From NCBI GenBank assembly GCA_029256485.1, contig JAQSXU010000037.1, positions 1-44,686 of the forward strand: a stretch of DNA of 44,686 bases. The letters are read 5' to 3'. Numbering within the stretch: the first letter of the stretch is position 1; each line of letters begins with the position of its first letter. Of the stretch, positions 35,611 to 44,364 are shown piece after piece. The position numbers were made by a program, and so were the translations under genes. The notes below the pieces were generated by a model. The model saw only the letters and a program-made list of their open reading frames with translations, had not been told where the DNA came from and searched no databases. This stretch comes from Clostridiaceae bacterium (GTDB lineage: Bacteria > Bacillota_A > Clostridia > Clostridiales > Clostridiaceae).

Positions 35611-37740
35611 CTATGCAAAACTTCCCCTTAATACTATAAGCTTATGCAGTGCTCTTGTGCACATTACATACTTCAGCTTATCCTCCTGACAGTCATTTTT
35701 CATATCATCCAATAAAATTACTGCATCAAATTCCAGACCTTTTGATAAATATGAAGGAATAATTATTTCTCCTCCTTCATATATGCAATTTTCATTGTCA
35801 ATAAGTTTAATATAAAAGGTGCTTTTTAATTTACTTGCTACACTCTTAGTAATGTCCATATTTTTGCATATTACTGCTATATTTTCATATCCATTTTCCT
35901 TTAATTCCCTTAGCTTACTGTGTACAATTTCTATCATATTATCTTCTGATAATGTTATTTCCTCTACCTTTTCTCCACTTCTGACTAATGGTACTATATC
36001 ATCAGTTTTAATATGCTTATTTGCATATTCCATTATTTCTTTAGTTGATCTATAGCTCTTTAGTAAGTCAAAATTTTCTACTGATGTATCCTTGAATACT
36101 TCTTTTAATTTCAGCATTGGTGTAATTCCCTTTAGTGGTATAAGTCTTTGATTACTATCTCCTACAATAGTAAGAGAATTACATCTTGTCAATTCATTTA
36201 TTACAATAAATTGAAGCAGAGAATAGTCCTGAGCTTCATCAATAACCACATGTCTTATTTCTTCTGCAATTTTATAACCTTCAAGTTTAATTTTTAAATA
36301 CAAAATTGGAGCAAGATCATCTTGAATTAGCCCTTTATTATGATTAAATTCACTATAAATTGATATTATATCCTGGTTGTTCAACCATGTAAGCTTCTTT
36401 TTTGCATCGATTAAATTTTGAATCAGCCCTCTAATCTTAAGTCTTCTTTTAAATTCCAAATCATTTTGGTATAATTGCAATTCATCTTTACTAAGTTTAG
36501 AAACTTCGTTATCATACTCTTGGTTTATCTCTTTAAATTTATCGTTTCTTATATCTCTTAACTTTGAAAATACAATTCTTTTGACTTTTTTATTTCTTCT
36601 AAACAATGGCATATATTTAAAATATTTATTAAACATATCCTTTAATTCTGACTCATTAACCACTGTTGTATCCATAAAGACAACATCTTTAAATTTAAAA
36701 TAGCCTTCATTAAGCTGGCAAATCAAATTATCCAATTCTTTTATATATTCATCTGAATTTTTATAAATAATTTCATTTATAAAATTCTTTTCATTATTTA
36801 ATATTTTTTCCATATAATCCTTAAAATTCATTATGTCATTAACTTCCATTGCTTCCATTGCAAAATTATTAAAGGTAGTTTGTTTCACTCCTTCTTCACC
36901 AAGACTTGGCAGAACTGTAGAGATATACTCCATAAATATATTATTAGGTCCAAATATCAATACCTTATCCTGTAAACTTTTCCTGTAGTTATACAGCAGA
37001 TATGCTGTTCTGTGCAGAGCTATAGTTGTCTTTCCGCTTCCTGCTACACCATTAACAACCACCATTTTGTTTTTAGGCTGCCTTATAATATCGTCCTGTT
37101 CCTGCTGTATGGTCATTATTATGTCTTTTAATTTTTCTTCCGAATTTTTACTTAAAATCTGCTGAAGTATTTCATCCTTTACATCCAATGCTGTATCAAA
37201 TATACCTTGAAGAATGCCCCTTTTTATAATAAATTGCCTTTTAGAAAGTATATATACAAAAATAGATTTATCGGGAGCTTCATATTTTGCCTCTCCAAGT
37301 TTCCCTGCATAAAATAAAGATGATACTGGTGCCCTCCAATCTACTACTATAGGTTCTAAATCATCTTCTAATGTTAAGCCAAATCTTCCTATGTATATTG
37401 ATTCAGGGATGTCGTCGGATTCCTTAAAGTTAACCTTTCCAAAGTATGGATTTGATTTAAGTATGGTTAACTCCTTTAGTTTTCTATCTATAAAATTGAA
37501 ACTCTCTTCTTTCACATATCTTTCATGATCAAAATATTCAATTATTTTATCTTCGTCATCTTTGTACTCTTCAAGTGCCTTTTGTCTATAATCCATAATA
37601 TATTGAGCAACTTTTTTTCTTTTATCTATATATCCTAATGTCTCTTCATTTATAAGTTTTAATACCTGTTCTAATTTTTCCTTTTCTAAAGTAAATTGAA
37701 TTTCCTTTTCAATTTCATTATTTAATAAGTTATCGGTCAT
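35611..37740 (-). CDS. UvrD/HelD-like superfamily 1 helicase (RNA polymerase-associated HelD type)
   Basis: A 709-residue SF1 motor. The N-terminal region is a long, charged helical arm (residues 1-60), then a 1A domain with Walker A GVAGSGKTTIA near residue 235, Walker B DEAQDYS near 505, GDSNQRLI near 530 and a C-terminal domain with SKGLEFDAVIL near 680. The order and the N-terminal coiled arm match HelD, which clears stalled RNA polymerase, more than Rep or PcrA. The frame runs back to 37770, overlapping ftsH by 17 bp, but AAGGGG 9 nt before the ATG at 37740 gives a better start. It follows ftsH by 13 bp, so they probably share a transcript. Confidence 0.88.
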   Translation of the reverse strand: MTDNLLNNEIEKEIQFTLEKEKLEQVLKLINEETLGYIDKRKKVAQYIMDYRQKALEEYKDDEDKIIEYFDHERYVKEESFNFIDRKLKELTILKSNPYFGKVNFKESDDIPESIYIGRFGLTLEDDLEPIVVDWRAPVSSLFYAGKLGEAKYEAPDKSIFVYILSKRQFIIKRGILQGIFDTALDVKDEILQQILSKNSEEKLKDIIMTIQQEQDDIIRQPKNKMVVVNGVAGSGKTTIALHRTAYLLYNYRKSLQDKVLIFGPNNIFMEYISTVLPSLGEEGVKQTTFNNFAMEAMEVNDIMNFKDYMEKILNNEKNFINEIIYKNSDEYIKELDNLICQLNEGYFKFKDVVFMDTTVVNESELKDMFNKYFKYMPLFRRNKKVKRIVFSKLRDIRNDKFKEINQEYDNEVSKLSKDELQLYQNDLEFKRRLKIRGLIQNLIDAKKKLTWLNNQDIISIYSEFNHNKGLIQDDLAPILYLKIKLEGYKIAEEIRHVVIDEAQDYSLLQFIVINELTRCNSLTIVGDSNQRLIPLKGITPMLKLKEVFKDTSVENFDLLKSYRSTKEIMEYANKHIKTDDIVPLVRSGEKVEEITLSEDNMIEIVHSKLRELKENGYENIAVICKNMDITKSVASKLKSTFYIKLIDNENCIYEGGEIIIPSYLSKGLEFDAVILLDDMKNDCQEDKLKYVMCTRALHKLIVLRGSFA

Positions 37741-37753
37741 ATTTAACATCCCC

Positions 37754-39568
37754 TTATGCTTCATTACCATTTACTAGTTCCATAAATTCTTCTCCAGTAA
37801 GAGTTTCTTTTTCCAGCAATTTATTTGCAACTTTTATTAATAAATCCTTATTACCTTTTAAAATGTTTATAGATTTTTGGTGACACTCCTTTATTATTTT
37901 CAATGTTTCATCATCTATTTCAGAAGAAGTCTCTGCACTGCAATTTTGAACTGGTCTTCCATCTAAATAAGCACTTGAAATAGATTCCAGAGCCATCATA
38001 TCAAATTTATCCGTCATTCCATAAATTGTTACCATGCTTCTTGCAGTTTCAGTTGCCCTTTCAATATCATTGGATGCGCCAGTAGAAATAGAATTAAACT
38101 GAACTTCTTCAGCAGCTCTGCCGCCAAGCATGACACAAATCTGGTCAAGGATTTCTTCTTTTGTTGTTAAGTATTTTTCTGAGGTAGGCAGCTGCATTGT
38201 GTAGCCTAAAGATCCCATTGTTCTTGGAACTATAGTTATTTTATGAACAGGATCTGCATTTAGTAAAGCTGCCACTAATGCATGCCCAACTTCATGAAAT
38301 GCTACAGACTTCTTTTCACTTTCAGAAAGTATTCTATCTTTCTTTTCTTTACCTGCTATTATAACTTCAACAGCTTCATCTAAATCCTCTTGAACTACCT
38401 CTGTTCTGTTATTTTTTACAGCCCTTAAAGCTGCCTCATTAATAATATTAGCTAAATCTGCCCCAACTGCTCCTGGTGTAGATTTTGCTATAGCATTTAA
38501 ATCTATATTGCTTGCAAATTTAACTCCATTACTGTGTACCTTTAAAATATCTTCTCTTCCTTTTAGGTCTGGTCTATCTACAATAACTCTTCTATCAAAT
38601 CTACCTGGTCTTAATAAAGCCTTATCTAATATCTCAGGTCTATTTGTAGCTGCTAAGATTACAACTCCTTTAGATGAATCAAAACCATCCATTTCTGCCA
38701 GCAATTGATTTAAAGTCTGTTCTCTTTCGTCGTTTCCGCTAACATTGCCATCTCTGCTTTTACCAACAGCATCAATTTCATCAATAAAAATAATGCATGG
38801 TGCCTTTTCCTGCGCCTGCTCAAATAAGTCTCTAACCCTTGCTGCACCCATACCTACAAACATTTCTACAAAGCTAGAACCAGAAATTGAGAAAAATGCC
38901 ACTTTTGCCTCTCCTGCCACTGCCTTTGCTAAAAGAGTTTTACCTGTGCCTGGAGGTCCAACCAGTAATGCTCCTTTAGGCAGTCTGGCTCCTATATTAG
39001 TATATTTGCCGGGATTGTGAAGAAAGTCTACAATTTCCACTAAGGATTCCTTGGCTTCTTCCTGTCCTGCTACATCCTTAAAAGTAACTCCAGTTTCATT
39101 TTCTGCATATATTTTAGCAGTATTTTTACCAAATGACATAACTCCGCTGCCCATTTTTTTATCCAATTTTCCAAAAAGTATTTTAGCAATAAAGGCCAAT
39201 ACAAATATAGGCAGCACCCATGTTATAATAAAACTTTTTAAAGGTTCCTGGTTTTGTGATACACCACCAAATGTGATATTAGCTTTAGTTAATTTTTCAA
39301 CTAATTGGGGGTCATCTACTTTTTCAGTATATAATATTTTAGTCTTTTGATCCTTTTCCTTCTTTTGATATATGTTTATTTTTTCCTTTGATATTTGTAC
39401 GCTTTCAATTTTTTTATCATTAATCATCTTTATAAAATCACTATATTGTATATGCTCTGTAGTTAAATTTTTTCTGTAATCATTTAGCAAAAAAAGCATT
39501 ACTCCAACAATAATTGCATAATATAGCCCGTATTTAAACTTTTTATCAAAATTCTTATCTTTAAACAT
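37754..39568 (-). CDS. ftsH: ATP-dependent membrane zinc metalloprotease FtsH
   Basis: A 604-residue AAA protease anchored by two N-terminal helices (about residues 15-30 and 110-130) with an external loop between them. The AAA module has Walker A GPPGTGKTLLA near residue 205, Walker B IIFIDEIDAVG near 262 and the second region of homology NRPEILDKALLRPGRFDR. The protease has HEVGH near residue 423, the zinc site. It extracts and degrades misfolded or regulatory membrane proteins. GGAGGAAAAATA precedes the ATG. It is likely one of several ftsH copies, as in many clostridia, and heads a two-gene unit with the helicase. Confidence 0.95.
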   Translation of the reverse strand: MFKDKNFDKKFKYGLYYAIIVGVMLFLLNDYRKNLTTEHIQYSDFIKMINDKKIESVQISKEKINIYQKKEKDQKTKILYTEKVDDPQLVEKLTKANITFGGVSQNQEPLKSFIITWVLPIFVLAFIAKILFGKLDKKMGSGVMSFGKNTAKIYAENETGVTFKDVAGQEEAKESLVEIVDFLHNPGKYTNIGARLPKGALLVGPPGTGKTLLAKAVAGEAKVAFFSISGSSFVEMFVGMGAARVRDLFEQAQEKAPCIIFIDEIDAVGKSRDGNVSGNDEREQTLNQLLAEMDGFDSSKGVVILAATNRPEILDKALLRPGRFDRRVIVDRPDLKGREDILKVHSNGVKFASNIDLNAIAKSTPGAVGADLANIINEAALRAVKNNRTEVVQEDLDEAVEVIIAGKEKKDRILSESEKKSVAFHEVGHALVAALLNADPVHKITIVPRTMGSLGYTMQLPTSEKYLTTKEEILDQICVMLGGRAAEEVQFNSISTGASNDIERATETARSMVTIYGMTDKFDMMALESISSAYLDGRPVQNCSAETSSEIDDETLKIIKECHQKSINILKGNKDLLIKVANKLLEKETLTGEEFMELVNGNEA

Positions 39569-39716
39569 TATTTTTCCTCCAAATATTTAGTAATATACAT
39601 ATGTTTACTTTAAGCACTGATGATTTTACTTTATCAGTTCATCACTATATGTATTATTATACTAAATTATATATTAAACTCAATGGAGATATAATATTAT
39701 TTATTTCATGGTAATT

Positions 39717-39743
39717 AAAAGACTACCATGCTGGTAGTCTTTT
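39717..39743 (-). terminator. Terminator of pepV
   Basis: AAAAGACTACCA and TGGTAGTCTTTT form a 12-bp stem with a 3-nt loop, with T-runs at both ends. It lies 11 bp after the pepV stop. Confidence 0.85.
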
Positions 39744-39753
39744 AATATTTTTG

Positions 39754-41145
39754 TTATTTTGCTAATTCATAAATTGCATGAGCATATATTTTTGCATTTA
39801 CAACTAAATCTTCAATACCAATATATTCATTTGCCTGATGGTCTAAATCCTCTTGACCTGGGAATATAGGACCAAAGGCAACTATGTTTTTCATTTCTTT
39901 AGCATATGTTCCTCCGCCTATAGCTAATAGTTTAGCTTCTTCTCCAGTTTGCTCTTTATATACTTTTTGAAGAGCTTTTATTGTTGGATGATCTGGTGGG
40001 AAGAATAGAGGATTTTGTGCCATCATATTTTCAACTCTTATTCCAGTTCCGCTAATAGTTTTATTAAATGGATTCATCATATCATCATATTTATAGGTAA
40101 CAGGATATCTTAAATTTAAGGCCATGGCAATCTTTGTTTCATCCATTGATATTGTGCCCACATTAAATGTTAACTTTCCTGATTCCTTATCTTCCAATCC
40201 TACTCCAAAAGATTTTCCATCTGTTTCGAATCCAACATGATTATTAAAAAACGCTACAAAATCAGCTAAATCACACTTTCCAAGTGGCAATGTGTCTAAG
40301 AAAGCGAACATCTGCATAATTGCATTTTTTCCCAACTCAGGCAGACTTCCATGAGCTCCTATTCCTTTAGAAATAACTGTTAACTTATTGTCTTTAATCT
40401 CAGTAGTCAATTTAAACCCAGTTTTTTCTGCAAATTCTTTTACTGCTTTTACTACAAATTCAGTATTTTTAGCTTCTATACCAGCTTCACAGTAATCAGG
40501 CACCATATTTGCTCTTTGTCCACCTTTTATATATTTAACAACAACTTCTCCACAGCCTTTATTATTTAAATCCTTTACTGCGTCAAAAATTGTAATTCCT
40601 TTTTCTCCATATATTATTGGGTACTCTGCATCTGGTGTAAAACCGTTTATTGGAGCTTTTTCATGAGAATTATAATATTCCATTTCTCCACAGCCAGTTT
40701 CCTCATTTGTTCCAAATATTATTCTAACCCTTTTGCTTAAATGTAAATTGGAATCTTTTACTGCTTTCAACCCATATAATGCAGCCATTATTGGGCCCTT
40801 ATCATCCATTGTCCCTCTTCCATATATTTTATCATCATGGATTTCTGCTCCATAAGCTGGATGAATCCATCCATTTCCTTCTGGAACTACATCAAGGTGT
40901 CCTAATACAGCAACGTAATCATCACCTTCTCCATACTCTGCATAACCGATATAGCCATTCATATTAACTGTTTTAAAACCTAATTTTTCTGAAATGCTTA
41001 AGGCACATTTTAGAGCCTTGTCCACATCTTCTCCAAATGGCATTCCATCCTTTGATTTTCCTTCTACACTTCTTATTTTTACAATTTCTTGAGTGCTTTT
41101 AACTAAATCTTCTTTAAGCTGGTCAATTTTCTTATTTAATTCCAT
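39754..41145 (-). CDS. pepV: M20-family dipeptidase PepV
   Basis: A 463-residue dizinc peptidase. The metal site uses GHLDVVPEGNGW near residue 84, GRGTMDDKGPIMAALYG near 118 (bridging aspartate and a catalytic DDKG), and NEETGCGEM near 153, with the PepV-specific insert DAEYPIIYGEKG near 178. PepV cleaves dipeptides, including unusual beta-linked ones, in the cytoplasm. AGGAGGTATTAGT precedes the ATG. A short inverted repeat, related to the element ends at 15068 and 17868, lies in its upstream gap. Confidence 0.93.
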   Translation of the reverse strand: MELNKKIDQLKEDLVKSTQEIVKIRSVEGKSKDGMPFGEDVDKALKCALSISEKLGFKTVNMNGYIGYAEYGEGDDYVAVLGHLDVVPEGNGWIHPAYGAEIHDDKIYGRGTMDDKGPIMAALYGLKAVKDSNLHLSKRVRIIFGTNEETGCGEMEYYNSHEKAPINGFTPDAEYPIIYGEKGITIFDAVKDLNNKGCGEVVVKYIKGGQRANMVPDYCEAGIEAKNTEFVVKAVKEFAEKTGFKLTTEIKDNKLTVISKGIGAHGSLPELGKNAIMQMFAFLDTLPLGKCDLADFVAFFNNHVGFETDGKSFGVGLEDKESGKLTFNVGTISMDETKIAMALNLRYPVTYKYDDMMNPFNKTISGTGIRVENMMAQNPLFFPPDHPTIKALQKVYKEQTGEEAKLLAIGGGTYAKEMKNIVAFGPIFPGQEDLDHQANEYIGIEDLVVNAKIYAHAIYELAK

Positions 41146-41178
41146 ACTAATACCTCCTAAATTTGATCAATTAAAATT

Positions 41179-41222
41179 CAAAGTTCAAATACGAAAGTTA
41201 AGATCTTGTTATTTGTACTTTG
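41179..41222. repeat. Short inverted repeat upstream of pepV, possibly a relic of the hairpin repeat family
   Basis: CAAAGTTCAAATA (41179-41191) and TATTTGTACTTTG (41210-41222) pair with one mismatch around an 18-nt centre. The arm resembles the terminal sequences of the 15068 and 17868 repeats (AACAAAGAT, AACAAATAACAAAT). Nothing else is seen in 41146-41321, a gap of AT-rich DNA with no open frame. Confidence 0.4.
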
Positions 41223-41321
41223 CTGCTTATAATATTTTTTGTAACAAGGTTATTATACTCTTTATTGCTGTATTTTTACAACAAAGTTAAACTAAATGAT
41301 TTTCCTTTTAGTATGTATAAA

Positions 41322-41362
41322 ATTATTAATCCTCCATGTATAAACACAGGAGGATTAATAAT
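41322..41362 (-). terminator. Terminator after the decayed PTS regulator
   Basis: ATTATTAATCCTCC and GGAGGATTAATAAT (41322-41335, 41349-41362) form a perfect 14-bp stem, followed on the minus strand by TTTTATAC. It lies after the last frame of the PTS cluster. Confidence 0.8.
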
Positions 41363-41423
41363 AAACCAAGTTTATGGCTAAATTTTTATTATATTATTTT
41401 TTATCTGCCTTAACAGAAAATGT

Positions 41424-42137
41424 TTACTTTTCTGTTATCATTCTGAAAATATCACCAATCTTCTCCTCATATTCAGCACATTTAGTAAGCAGTTCATATA
41501 TATTTTTTATTTGGTCATCATTTAACTGTTCACTTGCTGCAATATTAAATATGTCGTTATAATTTTCTGAGGAAGAATTATATAGTTCTACTGCTTCACA
41601 TAATTCAGTGTGCGGAAAAATTCCTTTAACCCCGGCAATTGTTGCCATATCCAATAGTAATGATACAGCATGACCTTTAGAAATGTAATGTTTCATTGCA
41701 TCAACAAATAATTTTACATCATTTGTTGTAAGATACTTCATAAAGGTTTTTAAAAGAGATGAATTTGGATCTTCAGTAGTGGCGCCTATGATTAATACAT
41801 TGGCCTTCCTTTTTCTTTCAGTTTAACCCAATTTATTGTAAGTTCCTGTATCCATAAAATAAAACAGCATTTCCTGACCTTCAGGCGGCAATCTGTGTAT
41901 TTCATCTAAAAACAAGATACCATTATCAGCTTTTTCCACAATTCCTTCCTTCTCAGTGTCAGCTCATGTAAAGGCTTCTTTAACATGCCCAACTATTAAT
42001 GTATACAGACCATTTGGTGGGTATAAAAGTGCTGCCTTGGCCTTGTTCTATTTGATTCTTTAAACTGGTTTCTGCACCTATTAAATTATTAAATGGATCT
42101 TTATCTTTTTTATTTTTATTACTTAATTCTTTTTTAT
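41424..42137 (-). pseudogene. Decayed sigma-54-dependent PTS regulator (LevR/ManR type)
   Basis: The minus strand preserves pieces of the regulator's AAA core: DPFNNLIGAETSLKNQIEQ, then AKAALLYPPNGLYTLIVG, HVKEAFT, ADTEKEGIVEKADNGILF, LDEIHRLPPEGQEMLFYF, MDTGTYNKLG and TERKRKANVLIIGATTEDPN. Lesions: an extra G near 42040 shifts frame after EQ; the Walker A region between TLIVG and HVKEAF (near 41987) is deleted; TGA (41964-41966) replaces the Gly of FTGAD; TAA (41823-41825) replaces the Glu of LGETE. The N-terminal HTH is gone and the PRD/EIIA/EIIB tail is missing. After SSLLKTF the frame continues into a 105-residue tail of unknown origin, ending at 41424, with no RBS of its own. Confidence 0.88.
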
Positions 42138-42145
42138 CTTATTTA

Positions 42146-42485
42146 TCAGCTCTTCTTAAATCTTGATTTGACCGCTCGTTTGACCACATCAAAAAAACTT
42201 AACGAACGAACCATATGATTTGAATCAACATATTTTCGAATAGTACGAAGTACTTTCTTTGCATCTTTAGAAGAAAAAGAATGGAATCCACTTTCCTTTT
42301 AGCAATACGGATGCAATGACATAATCAACTTCTTCCCAAGGAATTTGAATATATTTGCGAGAATCATGAGAATTATAAAACTCAAAACCTTTGTCGCCAA
42401 TCATTACTTTGCCATAAGCTGTAATACCCGTAAAAGCTGTTGCATCAATTACTAGATCTAACTTTGTATTGAGTGATTGAATCAT
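42146..42485 (-). pseudogene. manO: Broken manO (DUF956) gene
   Basis: DUF956 proteins of about 120 residues follow mannose-family PTS genes and are thought to regulate EIID or the operon. Here the first ~70 codons are intact (MIQSLNTKLDLVIDAT to ASVLLKGKWIP). The frame is then lost: the expected segment after WIP is deleted by a number of bases not divisible by three, giving FFFF and a stop at 42267. In another frame the rest is readable (SKDAKKVLRTIRKYVD, NHMVRSLSFFDVVKRAV) up to TGA at 42146-42148. GGGGTGG precedes the ATG, so the truncated peptide may still be made. Only one junction disrupts the gene, so it could be a recent loss. Confidence 0.88.
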
Positions 42486-42535
42486 ATGATCCACCCCTTT
42501 TTTCATTATTTGATACAGTAACCATTTTAAAAAGG

Positions 42536-42570
42536 CCCAGGCTAAGTAAAAAATATTACATTAACCTAGG
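42536..42570 (-). terminator. Terminator or attenuator between EIID and manO
   Basis: On the minus strand CCTAGGTTAA pairs with TTAGCCTGGG through a 10-bp stem with two G-U pairs, followed by CCTTTTTAAAA. It lies 12 bp after the EIID stop, and would reduce transcription into manO. Confidence 0.65.
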
Positions 42571-42582
42571 CTAAAAAAAATA

Positions 42583-43494
42583 CTACATTAAACCGATTAA
42601 GTGGAAAACAATACCAACTACGAACAGTCCAAGAATAATTGCAATTGGAGATACTTTCTTCTTAAGCAGCCACATACAAAGGAATGTCAATAGTAATCCT
42701 GCAAGTCCAGGAATCAATGCATCCAAGTTGTTTTGCAATGTTGTAACCTTATCAGGAGTTAATGACAAACCAGCTTGCTGCTGCAATAGAACTTCTTTAA
42801 TACCATTCGCTCCAGCAGGAATTTTGCTCCAATCAATGTAGGCACCAGGACTTAACTTAACGGAAGATACTACAGGTGCAAATTTAACAGATACCCATCT
42901 GTTAACTAATGATCCCAAAATGAACATACCAAGGATGGATGCTCCTTTTGTAATATCTTGTAGTAAATTACCTGATACATCATCGGTAATACGAGATCCT
43001 GTTTTGTAACCAAACTCTTGTGTGTACCACATAAATCCCATACGGATGATATTCCAAGCGAGGAAAAAGATAATTGGTCCAAGTATGTTACCACTTAAAG
43101 CAAGAGAAGCAGCTAATGCCCCCAAAATTGGTCTAACAGTAAACCAGAAAACTGGATCTCCGATACCAGCTAAAGGTCCCATCATACCGACTTTAACACC
43201 TTGAATAGTTACGTCATCGATTGGAACACCATTTGCACGGTCTTCTTCTAAGGCTAATGTTACACCAATTACCGGTGAAGCTACATATGGGTGAGTGTTA
43301 AAGAACTCCAAGTGACGCTGCAATGCAGCTGATCGATCTTCTTTAGTTTTATATAATTTTTTGATTGCGGGAATCAATGTGAATGCCCAACCACCGTTTT
43401 GCATTCTTTCATAGTTCCAAGAACCTTGAATAAAAGTTGAACGCCAACAAACAGAAATACGATCTTTTTTTGTTAATTTTAATTTCTCTGACAT
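42583..43494 (-). CDS. manN: PTS mannose/fructose/sorbose-family IID component
   Basis: A 303-residue membrane component. The N-terminal half matches the IID signature: RSTFIQGSWNYERMQNGGW, then RHLEFFNTHPYVASPVIGVTLALEE and GMMGPLAGIGDPVFW. The C-terminal third is hydrophobic with a LSPGAYIDWSKIP insert. IID pairs with IIC to form the mannose-type translocation channel, a structure unlike other PTS families. The frame runs back into the IIC gene, but AAAGGAGAG before the ATG at 43494 selects MSEKLKLTKKD. Arginine codons include many CGT, unlike nearby genes. Confidence 0.95.
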   Translation of the reverse strand: MSEKLKLTKKDRISVCWRSTFIQGSWNYERMQNGGWAFTLIPAIKKLYKTKEDRSAALQRHLEFFNTHPYVASPVIGVTLALEEDRANGVPIDDVTIQGVKVGMMGPLAGIGDPVFWFTVRPILGALAASLALSGNILGPIIFFLAWNIIRMGFMWYTQEFGYKTGSRITDDVSGNLLQDITKGASILGMFILGSLVNRWVSVKFAPVVSSVKLSPGAYIDWSKIPAGANGIKEVLLQQQAGLSLTPDKVTTLQNNLDALIPGLAGLLLTFLCMWLLKKKVSPIAIILGLFVVGIVFHLIGLM

Positions 43495-43513
43495 TTTTAT
43501 ATTCTCTCCTTTC

Positions 43514-44320
43514 CTAGTAATTATCAATAATATCGCCTAATGGATCACCAGTATTTGAGTTTCCACCCTTACCTGAACCGCCTTGTTTACTAAGCGATAA
43601 GTAAAGAAGAGCCAAAGCTACACCGATTGCACCTAGTCCAATAAGTGTTATTTGTGAAACAGTTGCTAATACAAAACCAACTGCAAAGAATGGCCATACT
43701 TCTTTTGTAGCCATCATATTGATTACCATTGCATAACCAACAGCTACAACCATTCCACCACCAATTGCTAAACCAGCTGTTAACCAAGTAGGCATAGATG
43801 CAAGTAATGAATGAATTGGACCAGCACCAATTGCTAAGATTAAGGCTGATGGAATTGCAATACGTACACCCTGCATACAAATAGCAATAATATGCCACAT
43901 TTCAACTTTTCCGATATTTCCTTCTTTAGCAGCAGTATCCATGAAATGTACAAACGCTGTAGCGATTGTACGACAAATAATTGTTAATAATAGTCCTGCA
44001 ACTGCTAGCGGAACAGCAATAGCGATAGCTGAAGGAATTCCTGCTTTACCTTGCCCACCAAGAACTAGAATAATTGCGGATGCAACAGATGCTAACGCTG
44101 CATCAGGTGCTACGGCAGCACCGATGTTTGCCCAACCTAAGGCAATCATTTGAAGAGTACCACCTAAGATTAGACATGGTACTAAGTTACCTGTTACTAA
44201 GCCGATTAACGTACAAGCAACTATTGGCTGGTGGAATTGAAATTCATCCAAGATACCTTCCATACCAGCTAGAAATGCCACGATAACCACTAATATGATT
44301 TGAACCATATTCAAACTCAC
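43514..44320 (-). CDS. manM: PTS mannose/fructose/sorbose-family IIC component
   Basis: A 268-residue membrane protein with about eight hydrophobic segments, beginning with QIILVVIVAFLAGMEGILDEFQFHQPIVACTL-type sequence and containing GGTLQMIALGWANIGAAVAPDAALAS, a family signature. IIC holds much of the sugar-binding site and works with IID. The start is GTG at 44320, with GGAGG 10 nt upstream; the next ATG in frame is too far. The C-terminus has a glycine/asparagine-rich tail (KQGGSGKGGNSNTGDP). The IID RBS lies 10 bp after its stop. Confidence 0.95.
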   Translation of the reverse strand: MSLNMVQIILVVIVAFLAGMEGILDEFQFHQPIVACTLIGLVTGNLVPCLILGGTLQMIALGWANIGAAVAPDAALASVASAIILVLGGQGKAGIPSAIAIAVPLAVAGLLLTIICRTIATAFVHFMDTAAKEGNIGKVEMWHIIAICMQGVRIAIPSALILAIGAGPIHSLLASMPTWLTAGLAIGGGMVVAVGYAMVINMMATKEVWPFFAVGFVLATVSQITLIGLGAIGVALALLYLSLSKQGGSGKGGNSNTGDPLGDIIDNY

Positions 44321-44364
44321 GATTATTATTCCTCCTTTTATCTAATTTTATCTAAATAGTTAGA

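Noticed and set aside
41424..41741. An independent 105-residue gene
   Set aside because: Its ATG has no RBS and its frame is continuous with the decayed regulator upstream, so it is treated as the tail of the pseudogene.
43590..43898. A minus-strand frame of 102 codons rich in Cys, Tyr and Trp within the IIC gene
   Set aside because: It is the +1 frame of the IIC gene, and such composition is typical of a shifted membrane-protein frame.
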